Source: Mycobacterium szulgai (GTDB lineage Bacteria; Actinomycetota; Actinomycetes; Mycobacteriales; Mycobacteriaceae). Taken from it: 64,000 bases of DNA. Below are positions 9,220-18,567 of this stretch, piece after piece. The position numbers and the translations under genes were made by a program. The DNA is taken from assembly GCF_002116635.1 (NCBI RefSeq), contig NZ_LQPW01000120.1, positions 1 to 64,000 on the forward strand. The letters run 5' to 3'. Below the pieces are notes generated by a model. The model searched no databases. It saw only the letters and a list, made by a program, of their open reading frames with translations, and was not told the DNA's origin. Position 1 is the stretch's first letter, and every line of letters starts with the position of its first letter.

Positions 9220-10305
9220 ATGAGTGCCTTGTTGTCGATCCCGCGCTACCCCGCCGACGTAACCCCGGAGTGGCTATCGACGGTGCTCAGCCAGCACGGC
9301 ACACCGGTCGAGGTCGCTGCGGCCGACGTGGCGGCGATCGGCACCGGACAGACCGGAGCCACCTACCGGGTGACGGCCCGCTACGAGACCGAGCCCGGCG
9401 GGCTGCCGCAGACCTTCGTCATCAAGCTGCCCGCGCAGGACGATGCGGTGCGCGACCGGGTCGTCATCGGTTATCGCAGCGAGTGCGCGTTTTACACCTC
9501 GGTAGCCGATCGGATGCGGGTGCCCACGCCACAGTGTTTCTACTGCGAGATCACCGATGATGCAATGGAATTCGCGCTGCTGTTGGCAGACCAGGCGCCA
9601 GCGGTGCAGGGCGACCAGCTGTTGGGTTGCGGTGAGCAGGAGGCCCGGCTGGCGGTGACCGCGCTGGCCGGCTTGCACGGGCCCAGTTGGTGTGACCACG
9701 TCTGGCTGGATCTGCCCGGTATCGCGTTCCCGCTGCCGGACGAGCCGTCCGCTCAGGGCCTGGGCGAGGTGGCCAAGATGAGCGCCGACATCACGCTGGC
9801 GAAGCTTGGCGATCGGATGCTCACCGAGGATCGCGAAACCTTCGCCGCCGCAATGAGTTCGGTGACGCCGTGGCTGCTAGCCGAGCAAGGGCGGTTCTCC
9901 CTGCTGCACGGCGATTATCGCTTGGACAACCTGTTGTTCGATCCCGGCCTCACCCGGGTGAGCGTCGTGGACTGGCAGACGCTCGGCATCGGGCTTCCGG
10001 CGCGGGATCTCGCGTATTTCACCGCAACCAGCCTCGACTCGCGGCTGCGGTCGGCAATCGAAGGAGACCTCGTCGATGTGTATCACCGGGCGCTTGTCGG
10101 CTATGGCGTCACCGACTATGACCGGGAAACCTGTTGGCGCGACTACCGGCTCGGAACGCCGCAGGCCGTGCTGATCGCGGCACTTGGGTTCGCTTTCGCC
10201 ACCGCTACCGAGCGCGGTGACGACATGGTGCTGACCATGCTGCGGCGCGGCTGTCAGGCTATCCGGGATCTGGGCACCCTCGAGCTCATCGCTGCGCAGC
10301 CTTGA
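9220..10305 (+). CDS. APH/choline-kinase-fold phosphotransferase
   Basis: A 361-residue kinase-fold protein of the phosphotransferase_APH family. The catalytic loop LLHGDYRLDNLLF is intact (HGD at about residue 230, metal-binding Asn four residues on), followed by VVDWQT in the DFG position. It is unlikely to be an antibiotic-resistance enzyme: such kinases beside acyl-CoA dehydrogenases are the bacterial counterpart of the kinase half of ACAD10/ACAD11, which phosphorylates 4-hydroxyacyl-CoAs. Here its tail overlaps by 20 bases with a convergent acyl-CoA dehydrogenase. Start ATG 9220 lies 45 bases after irtB and has only a weak purine run upstream. Substrate assignment is inference. Confidence 0.88.
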   Translation: MSALLSIPRYPADVTPEWLSTVLSQHGTPVEVAAADVAAIGTGQTGATYRVTARYETEPGGLPQTFVIKLPAQDDAVRDRVVIGYRSECAFYTSVADRMRVPTPQCFYCEITDDAMEFALLLADQAPAVQGDQLLGCGEQEARLAVTALAGLHGPSWCDHVWLDLPGIAFPLPDEPSAQGLGEVAKMSADITLAKLGDRMLTEDRETFAAAMSSVTPWLLAEQGRFSLLHGDYRLDNLLFDPGLTRVSVVDWQTLGIGLPARDLAYFTATSLDSRLRSAIEGDLVDVYHRALVGYGVTDYDRETCWRDYRLGTPQAVLIAALGFAFATATERGDDMVLTMLRRGCQAIRDLGTLELIAAQP

Positions 10306-11458
10306 CCAGATTCGACCCGATGATCAGCTGCTGGATCTCGCTAGTGCCTTCGTAGAGTCGCAGCAGGCGTACGTCGCGGTAGATGCGTTCGACCGGAACG
10401 CCCTGCATGTATCCGCTGCCGCCGTGGATCTGCACCGCGAGATCGGCGACCTTGCCGGCCATTTCGGTGCAGAACAGCTTGGCCGCGGACGGCGCGATTC
10501 GTCGATCGGCACCGGTGACCCACTGTCGTGCCGCATCGCGGACCAGAGCGCGACCTGCCAGCACGCCGGTCTGCTGGTCGGCGAGCATCGCTTGGACCAA
10601 CTGAAAGTTGCCGATCGGGGTGCCGCCCTGCGTCGCGGTGGCGGCATAGGCCACCGACTCGTCGAGGGCGCGCTGGGCCGCGCCGACGGCGATTGCCGCG
10701 ATATGCACTCGGCCCCGGGCCAACGAGGTCAACGCCGCTCGATAGCCGATGTCCTCGTCGCCACCGATCAGGGCGCCGGGGCCAACCCGAACATCGGTGA
10801 GATTGACATCGGCGGTCCACGCACCCTCCTGGCCCATCTTGGCGTCCTTGGTGCCGACCGCAACGCCGGTGGCGTCGGCGGGAACCAGGAATACCGCTAT
10901 GCCGGCGCCGCGATCGTCGGCCGGCCTGGTGCGTGCGAAGACCACGAACAGGTCGGCGACGGGTGCGTTGGTGATGAACCGCTTCTGTCCGGAAATCACC
11001 CAATCATCGTTATTCCGAACGGCTTTGGTGCGCAGCCCGGCCGGGTTGGATCCTGCGCCAGGCTCGGTCAGCGCGAAGGATGCGACGACGTCGCCGGAGG
11101 CCATCGGCTCCAGCCAGCGGGCCTTCTGTTCGTCGGTGCCGAAACCGACGAGCACCTGTCCGGCGATGCCATTATTTGTGCCGAACATCGACCGCACCGC
11201 CAGCGAGGTGTAGCCCAGCTCCATCGCCAGCTCGACGTCCTGCATCAGGTTCAGGCCGAGTCCACCCCACTCCTGTGGAATCGCGTAGCCGAACAGCCCC
11301 ATCTTCTTGGCCTGCTCGCGCAGGTCTTCGGGCACCCGGTCGGCGTCGAGAATCTCCTGCTCGCGCGGCACCACGGTGGCGCGGACGAACTGGCGGGTCT
11401 GGGCCAGGATCTCCTGAAAGTCCTCGTCAGATACCTCGGGGAGATCAGCAGTGCTCAT
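10286..11458 (-). CDS. Acyl-CoA dehydrogenase
   Basis: A 390-residue FAD flavoenzyme of the acyl-CoA dehydrogenase family, oxidising acyl-CoA to trans-2-enoyl-CoA. It shows the FAD/substrate loop FALTEPGAGSNPAGLRT, the QKRFITNAP segment, the C-terminal helix QIHGGSGYMQGVPVERIYRDVR and the catalytic-Glu region LYEGTSEIQQLIIGSNL. I chose ATG 11458, preceded by AAGGAGC, over the in-frame upstream codon at 11482. It is divergent from fabG2 and convergent with the APH-fold kinase. That context suggests a beta-oxidation route for a substituted, perhaps hydroxylated, fatty acid. Confidence 0.93.
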   Translation of the reverse strand: MSTADLPEVSDEDFQEILAQTRQFVRATVVPREQEILDADRVPEDLREQAKKMGLFGYAIPQEWGGLGLNLMQDVELAMELGYTSLAVRSMFGTNNGIAGQVLVGFGTDEQKARWLEPMASGDVVASFALTEPGAGSNPAGLRTKAVRNNDDWVISGQKRFITNAPVADLFVVFARTRPADDRGAGIAVFLVPADATGVAVGTKDAKMGQEGAWTADVNLTDVRVGPGALIGGDEDIGYRAALTSLARGRVHIAAIAVGAAQRALDESVAYAATATQGGTPIGNFQLVQAMLADQQTGVLAGRALVRDAARQWVTGADRRIAPSAAKLFCTEMAGKVADLAVQIHGGSGYMQGVPVERIYRDVRLLRLYEGTSEIQQLIIGSNLVKAAQR

Positions 11459-11493
11459 CGGCGGAAGCTCCTTTCGGAGCAAGATCCTATATG

Positions 11494-11506
11494 AAATATG
11501 ATATTT
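11494..11506. promoter_or_regulatory. AT-rich palindrome in divergent promoter
   Basis: AAATAT-G-ATATTT is a perfect 13-bp palindrome in the 95-bp gap between the divergent acyl-CoA dehydrogenase and fabG2 genes. Its AT content stands out from the GC-rich surroundings. It could be a promoter -10 region, a regulator site, or both. No regulator is identified for it; the nearest regulator gene is the GntR at 15.9 kb. Confidence 0.4.
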
Positions 11507-11553
11507 GCGATGATGGGGTGCCCGTTCGGGTGCCGGGACAGTGAGGAATACAG

Positions 11554-12294
11554 GTGGGGTTGCTCAGCGGACAGACAGCGGTGATCACCGGCGGCGCACA
11601 GGGCCTCGGATTCGCCATCGCGCAACGATTCATCGCCGAGGGGGCCCGGGTGGTGATCGGTGACGTGAATCTCGAGGCAACCGAGGCTGCGGCCCAGAAA
11701 CTCGGAGGTCCCGACTTTGCCTTGGCCGTGCGCTGCGACGTGACGCAAGCCGACGAGGTCGAGGCGCTCATCGCGACCGCAGTCGAGCGTTTCGGTGGTC
11801 TGGACATCATGGTCAACAACGCGGGGATCACCCGCGACGCGACCATGCGCAAGATGACCGAAGAGCAATTCGACCAGGTCATCAGTGTGCATCTGAAGGG
11901 CACCTGGAACGGTACCCGGCTCGCGGCGGCCGTCATGCGGGAGCAAAAGCGGGGCGCCATCGTCAACATGTCTTCGGTATCGGGCAAGGTCGGCATGATC
12001 GGCCAGACCAACTACTCCGCGGCCAAGGCCGGAATCATCGGGATGACCAAGGCCGCGGCTAAAGAACTCGCCTATCTCGGTGTGCGGGTCAACGTCATCG
12101 CACCGGGGCTGATTCGTTCTGCGATGACAGAAGCTATGCCGCAACGCATTTGGGATCAAAAGGAAGCCGAAGTCCCGATGGGCCGCGCCGGGGAGCCCAG
12201 CGAGGTGGCCAGCGTCGCATTGTTCCTGGCGTCGGATCTGTCCTCGTATATGACCGGGACCGTCATGGAAGTCACCGGTGGCCGGCACATATGA
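11554..12294 (+). CDS. fabG2: SDR family oxidoreductase FabG2
   Basis: A 246-residue short-chain dehydrogenase/reductase, probably a 3-oxoacyl-ACP/CoA reductase acting with NAD(P)H. The cofactor motif is TGGAQGLG near the N-terminus, followed by [11 protein letters not shown], the catalytic Ser in [11 protein letters not shown] and YSAAKAG carrying Tyr and Lys. The C-terminal [13 protein letters not shown] is typical of FabG-type enzymes. It closely resembles Rv1350 (fabG2), which also follows irtAB in M. tuberculosis, here displaced by two inserted genes. The start is GTG 11554. Its stop overlaps the thiolase ATG. In this context it probably works as a 3-hydroxyacyl-CoA dehydrogenase. Confidence 0.93.
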   Translation: MGLLSGQTAVITGGAQGLGFAIAQRFIAEGARVVIGDVNLEATEAAAQKLGGPDFALAVRCDVTQADEVEALIATAVERFGGLDIMVNNAGITRDATMRKMTEEQFDQVISVHLKGTWNGTRLAAAVMREQKRGAIVNMSSVSGKVGMIGQTNYSAAKAGIIGMTKAAAKELAYLGVRVNVIAPGLIRSAMTEAMPQRIWDQKEAEVPMGRAGEPSEVASVALFLASDLSSYMTGTVMEVTGGRHI

Positions 12295-13502
12295 GCCACG
12301 CCGTCATTTGTGAACCCGTACGGACACCGATCGGCCGCTACGGCGGAATGTTCAAGTCGCACAGCGCCGTTGACCTCGGCGTCGCCGCGCTGAAGGGCTT
12401 GCTGCAGCGCACCGGGATCGCACCGGATGCCGTGCAGGACGTGATCCTCGGACACTGCTATCCCAGCAGTGAGGCACCGGCGATCGGCCGGGTGGTGGCG
12501 CTGGACGCGGGGCTACCGGTAACGGTTCCCGGCATGCAGGTCGACCGTCGCTGCGGGTCGGGGCTGCAGGCGGTGATCCAGGCTTGTATGCAGGTCAGCA
12601 GCGGCAGCAATGATCTCGTCATCGCCGGCGGCTGCGAAAGCATGAGCAACGTCGCGTTCTATTCCACCGACATGCGCTGGGGTGGCGCGCGAAGCGGCGT
12701 GCGGGTACACGACGGGCTGGCCCGCGGCCGAACCACCGCGGGCGGCCGCAACTACCCGGTGCCCGGCGGGATGCTGGAAACCGCTGAGAATCTGCGCCGC
12801 CAGTACGGCATTTCGCGGCTGGAACAGGACGAGCTCGCGGTGGCCTCCCACCAGCGCGCGGTCGCCGCGCAACGAGGCGGGCTGCTGGCCGACGAGATCA
12901 TCCCGGTCGCGGTACGCACTCGCCAGGGCGAGGAGGTGGTCGACACCGACGAGCATCCTCGCGCCGACACGTCGGTGGAATCGTTGGCGAAACTCAAACC
13001 CGTTCTGGGCAAGGAGGATCCAGACGCCACGGTGACCGCCGGCAATGCCAGCGGGCAGAACGACGCGGCGTCCATGTGTGTGGTGACCACGCCGGAGAAG
13101 GCGGCCGAGTACGGGTTGACGCCGTTGGTCCGCATGGTGTCCTGGGGGCAGGCCGGGGTGGCGCCCAATGTAATGGGCATCGGGCCGGTGCCCGCGACAC
13201 AGGCCGCCCTGGCCAAAGCCGGATTGAACCTGCACGATATCGACCTCATCGAACTCAACGAAGCCTTTGCCGCCCAAGCGCTTGCGGTGATGCGCGAGTG
13301 GAAGTTCGGCGTCGCCGATCGCGACCGCACCAACGTGCACGGCTCGGGGATCTCGCTGGGCCATCCGGTCGGTGCGACCGGCGGCCGGATGCTGGCAACC
13401 CTGGCGCGCGAACTCAACCGCCGTCAGGCCCGCTATGGCCTGGAGACCATGTGCATCGGCGGCGGCCAGGGGCTAGCCGCTATCTTCGAGCGGGTCACGT
13501 GA
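12291..13502 (+). CDS. Acetyl-CoA acetyltransferase (thiolase)
   Basis: A 403-residue type II thiolase, cleaving 3-ketoacyl-CoA with CoA (or condensing acetyl-CoA). The nucleophilic Cys lies in [11 protein letters not shown] near residue 88. [29 protein letters not shown] and the C-terminal acid/base Cys motif [11 protein letters not shown] are all intact. ATG 12291 overlaps the fabG2 stop and its own stop overlaps the next GTG, making a tightly coupled four-gene run. As the last step of a beta-oxidation cycle it fits with the two acyl-CoA dehydrogenases around it. Called FadA-family, without a paralogue number. Confidence 0.94.
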   Translation: MSHAVICEPVRTPIGRYGGMFKSHSAVDLGVAALKGLLQRTGIAPDAVQDVILGHCYPSSEAPAIGRVVALDAGLPVTVPGMQVDRRCGSGLQAVIQACMQVSSGSNDLVIAGGCESMSNVAFYSTDMRWGGARSGVRVHDGLARGRTTAGGRNYPVPGGMLETAENLRRQYGISRLEQDELAVASHQRAVAAQRGGLLADEIIPVAVRTRQGEEVVDTDEHPRADTSVESLAKLKPVLGKEDPDATVTAGNASGQNDAASMCVVTTPEKAAEYGLTPLVRMVSWGQAGVAPNVMGIGPVPATQAALAKAGLNLHDIDLIELNEAFAAQALAVMREWKFGVADRDRTNVHGSGISLGHPVGATGGRMLATLARELNRRQARYGLETMCIGGGQGLAAIFERVT

Positions 13503-14704
13503 ACACGTTGCCGCTGAGCGGCATTCGCATTGTCGAAGTCTCCAGCTTCGTTGCCGCGCCGTTATGCGGGATGACTCTGAGTCAGCTTGGCGCACAGGTC
13601 ATCCGGGTCGATCCGATTGGCGGCGCCTCGGACATCCAGCGCTGGCCGCTGGCGGCAAGTGGGACCTCGATCTACTGGACCGGCCTGAACAAGGGAAAGC
13701 GTTCGGTCACCGTCGATTTGCGTTCGGCCGAAGGCCAAGAGCTGGTCCAGCGGCTGATCACCGAGGGCGATGGCATCGTGGTGACCAATGCAGCCGGCCT
13801 GGCCTGGCTCGGCCACGATGTGCTGGCGGCCAAGCGGCCCGACGTCATCCACCTGCAGTTGCTCGGGCGCGGCGACGGTTCCACCGGGGTGGATTACACC
13901 GTGAACGCGGCGACCGGATTTCCGTTCATCACCGGCCCGGTCGACCACGCCGGTCCGGTGAACCACGCGCTGCCGGCCTGGGATGTGTGCTGCGGACTGT
14001 ATGCCGCGCTTGCCGTCGTCGCTGCCGTCCGGCGCCGCGAACAGACCGGGGCAGGGGCACGCATCAGCCTGGCACTGGAAGACGTCGCGCTAGCGACGGC
14101 AGGCAACCTGGGATTGCTGACCGAGCCCCAGGTGAACGGCACGCAGCGGCCACGCCTGGGTAACGCCATCTACGGCCAGTACGGCCAGGACTTCACCAGC
14201 CGCGACGGCGTCGCGTTCATGGTTGTGACCTTGACCGGCAGGCACTTTCGTGAGTTGGTCGACGTGACGGGTACCAGTGCCGCGGTGTCGGCGCTGGCCG
14301 AAGCGCTCGGGGTGGATTTCGGGGCCGAGGGCGACCGCTACCGCTACCGCGACGCGCTCACCGGTTTGTTCACCGTCTGGTTCGCCGAGCACACGGCCGA
14401 CGAGATCGGCGCGGCGCTGTCGGGCACCACGGTGTTGTTCGAGCGCTATCGCACCTTTACCGAGGTGGTGGCAGACCACAAGGTAACCGCCAATCCGCTG
14501 TTCGCCCCGTTGCACCAGCCAGGTGTCGGAGATTATCTGGCGCCCGCCCTGCCCGCTGCTTTCGACGGTGCACACCCGCGTAGTACGGCAGCCCCCGCAC
14601 TGGGCCAGGACACCGCCGACGTACTCACCCAGCTCCTGGGTTTGACCACCGCCGACATCGCACGTTTGACGAGCGCCACCACGATAGGGAATGACAGCCG
14701 ATGA
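13499..14704 (+). CDS. Class III CoA-transferase (CaiB/BaiF family)
   Basis: A 401-residue family III CoA-transferase or acyl-CoA racemase. These enzymes move CoA between carboxylic acids through an aspartyl-CoA thioester. The N-terminal region GIRIVEVSSFVAAPLCGMTLSQLGAQVIRVDP and the GKRSVTVDLRSAEG loop are typical. The catalytic Asp appears preserved at about residue 195 in ISLALEDVALA, aligned with the VDVSxxD of formyl-CoA transferase. It starts at GTG 13499 overlapping the thiolase stop (GTGA) and ends overlapping the next ATG. It may activate the pathway substrate, or racemise a 2-methyl branch so it can be oxidised. Confidence 0.9.
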   Translation: MNTLPLSGIRIVEVSSFVAAPLCGMTLSQLGAQVIRVDPIGGASDIQRWPLAASGTSIYWTGLNKGKRSVTVDLRSAEGQELVQRLITEGDGIVVTNAAGLAWLGHDVLAAKRPDVIHLQLLGRGDGSTGVDYTVNAATGFPFITGPVDHAGPVNHALPAWDVCCGLYAALAVVAAVRRREQTGAGARISLALEDVALATAGNLGLLTEPQVNGTQRPRLGNAIYGQYGQDFTSRDGVAFMVVTLTGRHFRELVDVTGTSAAVSALAEALGVDFGAEGDRYRYRDALTGLFTVWFAEHTADEIGAALSGTTVLFERYRTFTEVVADHKVTANPLFAPLHQPGVGDYLAPALPAAFDGAHPRSTAAPALGQDTADVLTQLLGLTTADIARLTSATTIGNDSR

Positions 14705-15894
14705 CCAAACTCGCTCAGACACTTGGCCTCACCGAATTTCAAACCGAGATCATCGGGACGGTAAGGCAATTCGTTGAAAAGGAAGTGATCCCCAACGCGG
14801 CCGGACTCGAACGTGGCGACACGTATCCGCAAGAGATCGTCGACCAGATGCGCAAGATGGGGCTATTCGGCCTGATGATCCCGCAGGAGTACGGCGGCCT
14901 GGGGGAGTCGCTGCTGACTTACGCGCTGTGCGTCGAGCAACTGGCGCGCGGCTGGATGAGCGTATCGGGAGTGCTCAACACCCACTTCATCGTCGCCTAC
15001 ATGTTGCGCCAGCACGGCACCGAGCAACAGAAGCAGCGCTTCCTGCCCCGCATGGCAACCGGCGAGACGCGCGGCGCGTTCTCGATGTCAGAGCCGGAGC
15101 TGGGCTCCGACGTGGCCGCGATCCGAACCCGGGCGCGGCGCGACCCCGACGGCGCCTACACCATCGACGGTCAGAAGATGTGGCTGACCAACGGCGCCAC
15201 CTCCACGCTGATCGCGGTACTGGTGCGCACCGACGAAGGCGCGGAGAAGTCGCACCGCAATCTGACCGCATTCCTCGTCGAAAAGCCCGTCGGCTACGGC
15301 GAGGTGGTGCCCGGGCTGACCATTCCCGGCAAGATCGACAAGCTCGGCTACAAGGGCATCGAGACCACTGAGCTCATCTTCGACGGCTACCGGGCCGGCG
15401 CCGATGACATTCTCGGCGGCACACCGGGGCGGGGCTTCTTCCAGATGATGGACGGCATCGAGGTGGGCCGGGTCAACGTGTCGGCGCGTGCGTGTGGGGT
15501 CGGCCTTCGAGCCTTTGAGCTTGCGGTGCGCTATGCCCAGCAGCGTCACACCTTCGGCAAGCCGATCGCCGAGCACCAGGCGATCGCGTTCCAGTTGGCC
15601 GAGATGGCGACGAAAGTCGAAGCGGCGCATCTGATGATGGTCAACGCGGCGCGGCTGAAGGATTCCGGGGAGCGCAATGACGTGGCCGCCGGCATGGCGA
15701 AATACCTTGCCAGCGAATACTGTTCGGAGGTAACCCAGCAGAGCTTCCGGATCCACGGCGGGTACGGATATTCCAAGGAATACGAGATCGAGCGGTTGAT
15801 GCGCGACGCGCCGTTCCTGCTGATCGGCGAGGGCACCAGTGAAATCCAGAAGTCGATCATCAGCAAGCGATTACTGGCCGAGTACCAGGTCTGA
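14701..15894 (+). CDS. Acyl-CoA dehydrogenase
   Basis: A 397-residue acyl-CoA dehydrogenase distinct from the one at 10.3 kb. It contains AFSMSEPELGSDVAAIRT (FAD/substrate loop), QKMWLTNGATSTLIAVLV, QRHTFGKPIAEHQAIAFQLAEMA and the catalytic region GEGTSEIQKSIISKRLL. It most resembles short/branched-chain members. ATG 14701 overlaps the CoA-transferase stop, so it is the last gene of the fabG2-thiolase-CoA-transferase-dehydrogenase run. The GntR gene follows after four bases and may belong to the same transcript. Confidence 0.94.
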   Translation: MTKLAQTLGLTEFQTEIIGTVRQFVEKEVIPNAAGLERGDTYPQEIVDQMRKMGLFGLMIPQEYGGLGESLLTYALCVEQLARGWMSVSGVLNTHFIVAYMLRQHGTEQQKQRFLPRMATGETRGAFSMSEPELGSDVAAIRTRARRDPDGAYTIDGQKMWLTNGATSTLIAVLVRTDEGAEKSHRNLTAFLVEKPVGYGEVVPGLTIPGKIDKLGYKGIETTELIFDGYRAGADDILGGTPGRGFFQMMDGIEVGRVNVSARACGVGLRAFELAVRYAQQRHTFGKPIAEHQAIAFQLAEMATKVEAAHLMMVNAARLKDSGERNDVAAGMAKYLASEYCSEVTQQSFRIHGGYGYSKEYEIERLMRDAPFLLIGEGTSEIQKSIISKRLLAEYQV

Positions 15895-15898
15895 CGTG

Positions 15899-16600
15899 AT
15901 GACCGTCCCGGATTTCGCCGCCCGGCCACAACTTGCCGAAGACGTTGCACGCTTTGTCCGCAAACGGATCTTCGACGGCACCTACGCCGCCGGAAAGTAT
16001 GTCCGACTGGACCAATTGGCCGCAGAATTGGGCATCAGCGTGACGCCGGTGCGCGAGGCGCTGTTCGCGCTGCGCGCCGAGGGCCTGGTGGCCCAACAAC
16101 CCCGGCGGGGGTTTGTGGTGTTACCGCTCACCGAACGGGATTTGGGTGACGTCGCCAACGTCCAAGCGCATGTGGGTGGGGAGCTTGCCGCCCGGGCCGC
16201 CATCAACATCAGCGACGACCAGTTACGCGAGCTCAACGACATCCAGACTCAGCTCGAGAAGGCCTATGCTGCCGATGATGAGGAGCGAGCGGTCGTGCTC
16301 AACCACGAATTCCACCGGGCCATCAACGTTGCGGCCAACTCGCCGAAGCTTGCCCAGTTGATGTCACAGATCACCCGCTACGCACCCGAATCGGTGTTTC
16401 CCACCATCGCGCACTGGCCGGGGAAGGCGACCAAGGACCATCGGCGGGTATTGGCGGCGTTGACGAAACGTGATGACAAGCTGGCTCGCGCCGCGATGTC
16501 AGAACACCTGGCTGCCAGTGCAATTCCGTTGATCGAGCACCTCGTCGCCCACGGCGTGGTGGTTCAGGCGGTGCCGCGCGATGGTGAGACATCGGCCTGA
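15899..16600 (+). CDS. GntR family regulator, FadR/FCD type
   Basis: A 233-residue regulator. The N-terminal winged helix-turn-helix reads LDQLAAELGISVTPVREALFALRAEGLV, the GntR signature, and the remaining all-helical domain has FCD-type acidic/His residues (LNHEFHRAINVA and KDHRRVLAAL) that usually bind metal and an acid or acyl-CoA ligand. It lies four bases downstream of the dehydrogenase, so it may autoregulate the catabolic run it follows. I chose ATG 15899; a GTG three bases upstream is possible. The operator is not obvious to me; the AT-rich palindrome at 11494 is one candidate. Confidence 0.93.
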   Translation: MTVPDFAARPQLAEDVARFVRKRIFDGTYAAGKYVRLDQLAAELGISVTPVREALFALRAEGLVAQQPRRGFVVLPLTERDLGDVANVQAHVGGELAARAAINISDDQLRELNDIQTQLEKAYAADDEERAVVLNHEFHRAINVAANSPKLAQLMSQITRYAPESVFPTIAHWPGKATKDHRRVLAALTKRDDKLARAAMSEHLAASAIPLIEHLVAHGVVVQAVPRDGETSA

Positions 16601-16684
16601 ACAGCCAATGATGCGTTGTTGTCGAACGGCTCTGGGCATACGCTGCCGGGTGGGGGCCACCGGGGCGCCGGACAGGGAGCGCAA

Positions 16685-17053
16685 ATGCGTCTTAAACGTG
16701 CGGTTCGTGTCACTGCCGGACTAGTGGCTTTCTCATCAGGGATCATCCTGTCGCCGCCGGCCATGGCTGACCCGATGGACCCGATACCGGGGAACGGAAT
16801 CTTCATCGTCGGCCCTGACATCGCACCGGGGCTCTACCACACGGCCGGGTCGGCGTCGACCTTCGGAGTCTGGATCAACAACGTGCCGACCCAGGACTCG
16901 ATGTGCGCCTGGTTTACCTACAGCACACCGGATGCGAACAAGGAGCACGTACTTCAGACGAACATCTCTGTCGGTCCGATGTTCGCGAACATCAACACAT
17001 CGGTGAAGGCTTTCGAATCGCAGAACTGTCAACCCTGGACGCGGGTGCCCTGA
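16685..17053 (+). CDS. Small secreted protein of unknown function
   Basis: A 122-residue protein with a clear Sec signal peptide: MRLKRAVRV, a hydrophobic core and cleavage near PPAMA-DP. The mature part reads GNGIFIVGPDIAPGLYHTAG and later has two Cys (residues about 76 and 117) that could form a disulfide. Proteins with the pattern GxxxVGxDIxPGxYxT are common mycobacterial exported proteins of unknown role. ATG 16685 follows GGGAGCGC. Its tail overlaps the convergent CoA-ligase by 25 bases. No enzymatic motif is visible. Confidence 0.85.
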   Translation: MRLKRAVRVTAGLVAFSSGIILSPPAMADPMDPIPGNGIFIVGPDIAPGLYHTAGSASTFGVWINNVPTQDSMCAWFTYSTPDANKEHVLQTNISVGPMFANINTSVKAFESQNCQPWTRVP

Positions 17054-18567
17054 GGCCGGTTCTCCCCGATCATCATCTCCCGCAGCCGCCGCATGTCGAC
17101 TTTGCCGGTGGCGAGACGGGGGACTTCCCGATCGGAATCCAGCATCAGCCACACCGTCGGGACCTTGAAGCTGCTCAACAGTCCGCTTGCCGCCTCGCGT
17201 AACTGGTCTGCATTTTGCGCGCGGCAGATCACCGCTGCGGCCACCCGCTTACCCGAAGGGCCGGGCACATCGGTGACGAAGGCCTTGTCGACGCCGTCGA
17301 TGGTGCGTAGCGCTCGTTCGACCTCGCCGGGATAGACCGTCGCCCCGCTGACCTTGAACATGTCGTCGCATCGGCCGTGGTAGAAGAGGAAGCCCTGGTC
17401 GGTGAGCCGGCCTAGGTCGCCGGTCGGGTAGAACCCGTCGGCGGTGAACAGGTCTTCGCGGCTGCGGCGGCACATACCGCGCAGGGTGTGCGGTCCCCGG
17501 ATCTGGATCATGCCGACGGTTCCGGCCGGAACCGGGGCGCCGGTGTCGATGTCGACGATGCGAATTTCCATGCCGGGGAAGGGTTTTCCGCAGCTGCCCC
17601 AGGCCGCCGGCGGCATGTCGGTGTTGGCGGCATAGCCGCAGTAGGGCCCGAATGCTTCGGTCATGCCGAACAGGACCGCGCGTGCCCCCGGCTGCGCCCG
17701 CTGCTCGGGTGGCAGCAGCGCTTCGAGGCTGCCCCGCTGCAATGCCGAGAGGTCCACGCTCGCGCGGTCGGGGTGGCGCGCCAGTGCTTCGGCTTGATCG
17801 GGCCAGCCGCGAAACAGCGTGACTCGCTCCGTTTCCAGCAGCCGCAGCGTGGTTTCGGGCCGCGGGATTTCCTCGGTCACCAGTGTGGCGCCGGCGAGCA
17901 GCGCCGACAGTACTCCGCTGCCCAAGCCGCCGACCCAGAAAAATGGCATCGGCAGATAGAGCCGGGTGTCTGCGGTGATGCAGCGCGCCGCCAGCCCCGA
18001 TCGCACCGCGCCCAATGCGCTGGCGTGGGAATGCACGACTCCCTTGGGTACTCCGCTGCTGCCCGAGGTGAAGATGATGGTCAGCGGGTCGGCCTCGTGA
18101 ACCGTCTCCGTCATGGCGTCGACGATGCGGCGGGCCTGTTCGCCTGCAACGGAATTAACGAGTTGGCCGACCAGCCATACCGTTGTCAGGGCCGGCAACT
18201 CGGCTTGCCTGAGGTCGTCGAGATAGCGGTGCCCGCAAAATTCCTCGACGCTCACCAGGAATTGCACCGAGGCCATCCGCAGTTGGGCGATCAGCTCGGC
18301 CGGTCGCAACAGCGTGCTCAATGGCACGAGAACTGCGCCGATGCGTGTCAGTGCGACGGCAATCTGCACCCAGCGGGTGCCATTGGGCATGATCAGGCCC
18401 ACCCGGGTGCCCTTGCCCACGCCGGCATCGATGAATACCGCCGCCAAATCCCTTGTCGTGCTGTCTAGTTCGTGGTAATTGAGCCGCGCGGACGGGTCGA
18501 CGACCATGGCCTTTCCGCCGTGGCAGGCGGCCTGTGCCCGCACCAATCGGTCGATGGTGTCAGGCAT
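17029..18567 (-). CDS. Acyl-CoA synthetase (FadD family)
   Basis: A 512-residue ANL-superfamily ligase, activating a carboxylic acid to acyl-AMP then acyl-CoA. The P-loop TIIFTSGSSGVPKGVVHSHA is intact, as are YFTPTGDLG-like FYPTGDLGRLTDQG, the hinge YHGRCDDMFKVSG and the C-terminal catalytic Lys in LATGKVDMRRLRE. The start ATG 18567 overlaps the stop of the preceding gene by eight bases. Together with the next two genes it makes three adjacent, related ligases, presumably of differing substrate range or from local duplication. Most likely substrates are fatty, terpenoid or steroid side-chain acids. Confidence 0.92.
   Translation of the reverse strand: MPDTIDRLVRAQAACHGGKAMVVDPSARLNYHELDSTTRDLAAVFIDAGVGKGTRVGLIMPNGTRWVQIAVALTRIGAVLVPLSTLLRPAELIAQLRMASVQFLVSVEEFCGHRYLDDLRQAELPALTTVWLVGQLVNSVAGEQARRIVDAMTETVHEADPLTIIFTSGSSGVPKGVVHSHASALGAVRSGLAARCITADTRLYLPMPFFWVGGLGSGVLSALLAGATLVTEEIPRPETTLRLLETERVTLFRGWPDQAEALARHPDRASVDLSALQRGSLEALLPPEQRAQPGARAVLFGMTEAFGPYCGYAANTDMPPAAWGSCGKPFPGMEIRIVDIDTGAPVPAGTVGMIQIRGPHTLRGMCRRSREDLFTADGFYPTGDLGRLTDQGFLFYHGRCDDMFKVSGATVYPGEVERALRTIDGVDKAFVTDVPGPSGKRVAAAVICRAQNADQLREAASGLLSSFKVPTVWLMLDSDREVPRLATGKVDMRRLREMMIGENRPQGTRVQG

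Noticed and set aside
9220..10305. Aminoglycoside-resistance gene
   Set aside because: Kinase motifs fit the broad APH fold, but the setting is acyl-CoA metabolism; no specific resistance family is recognised.
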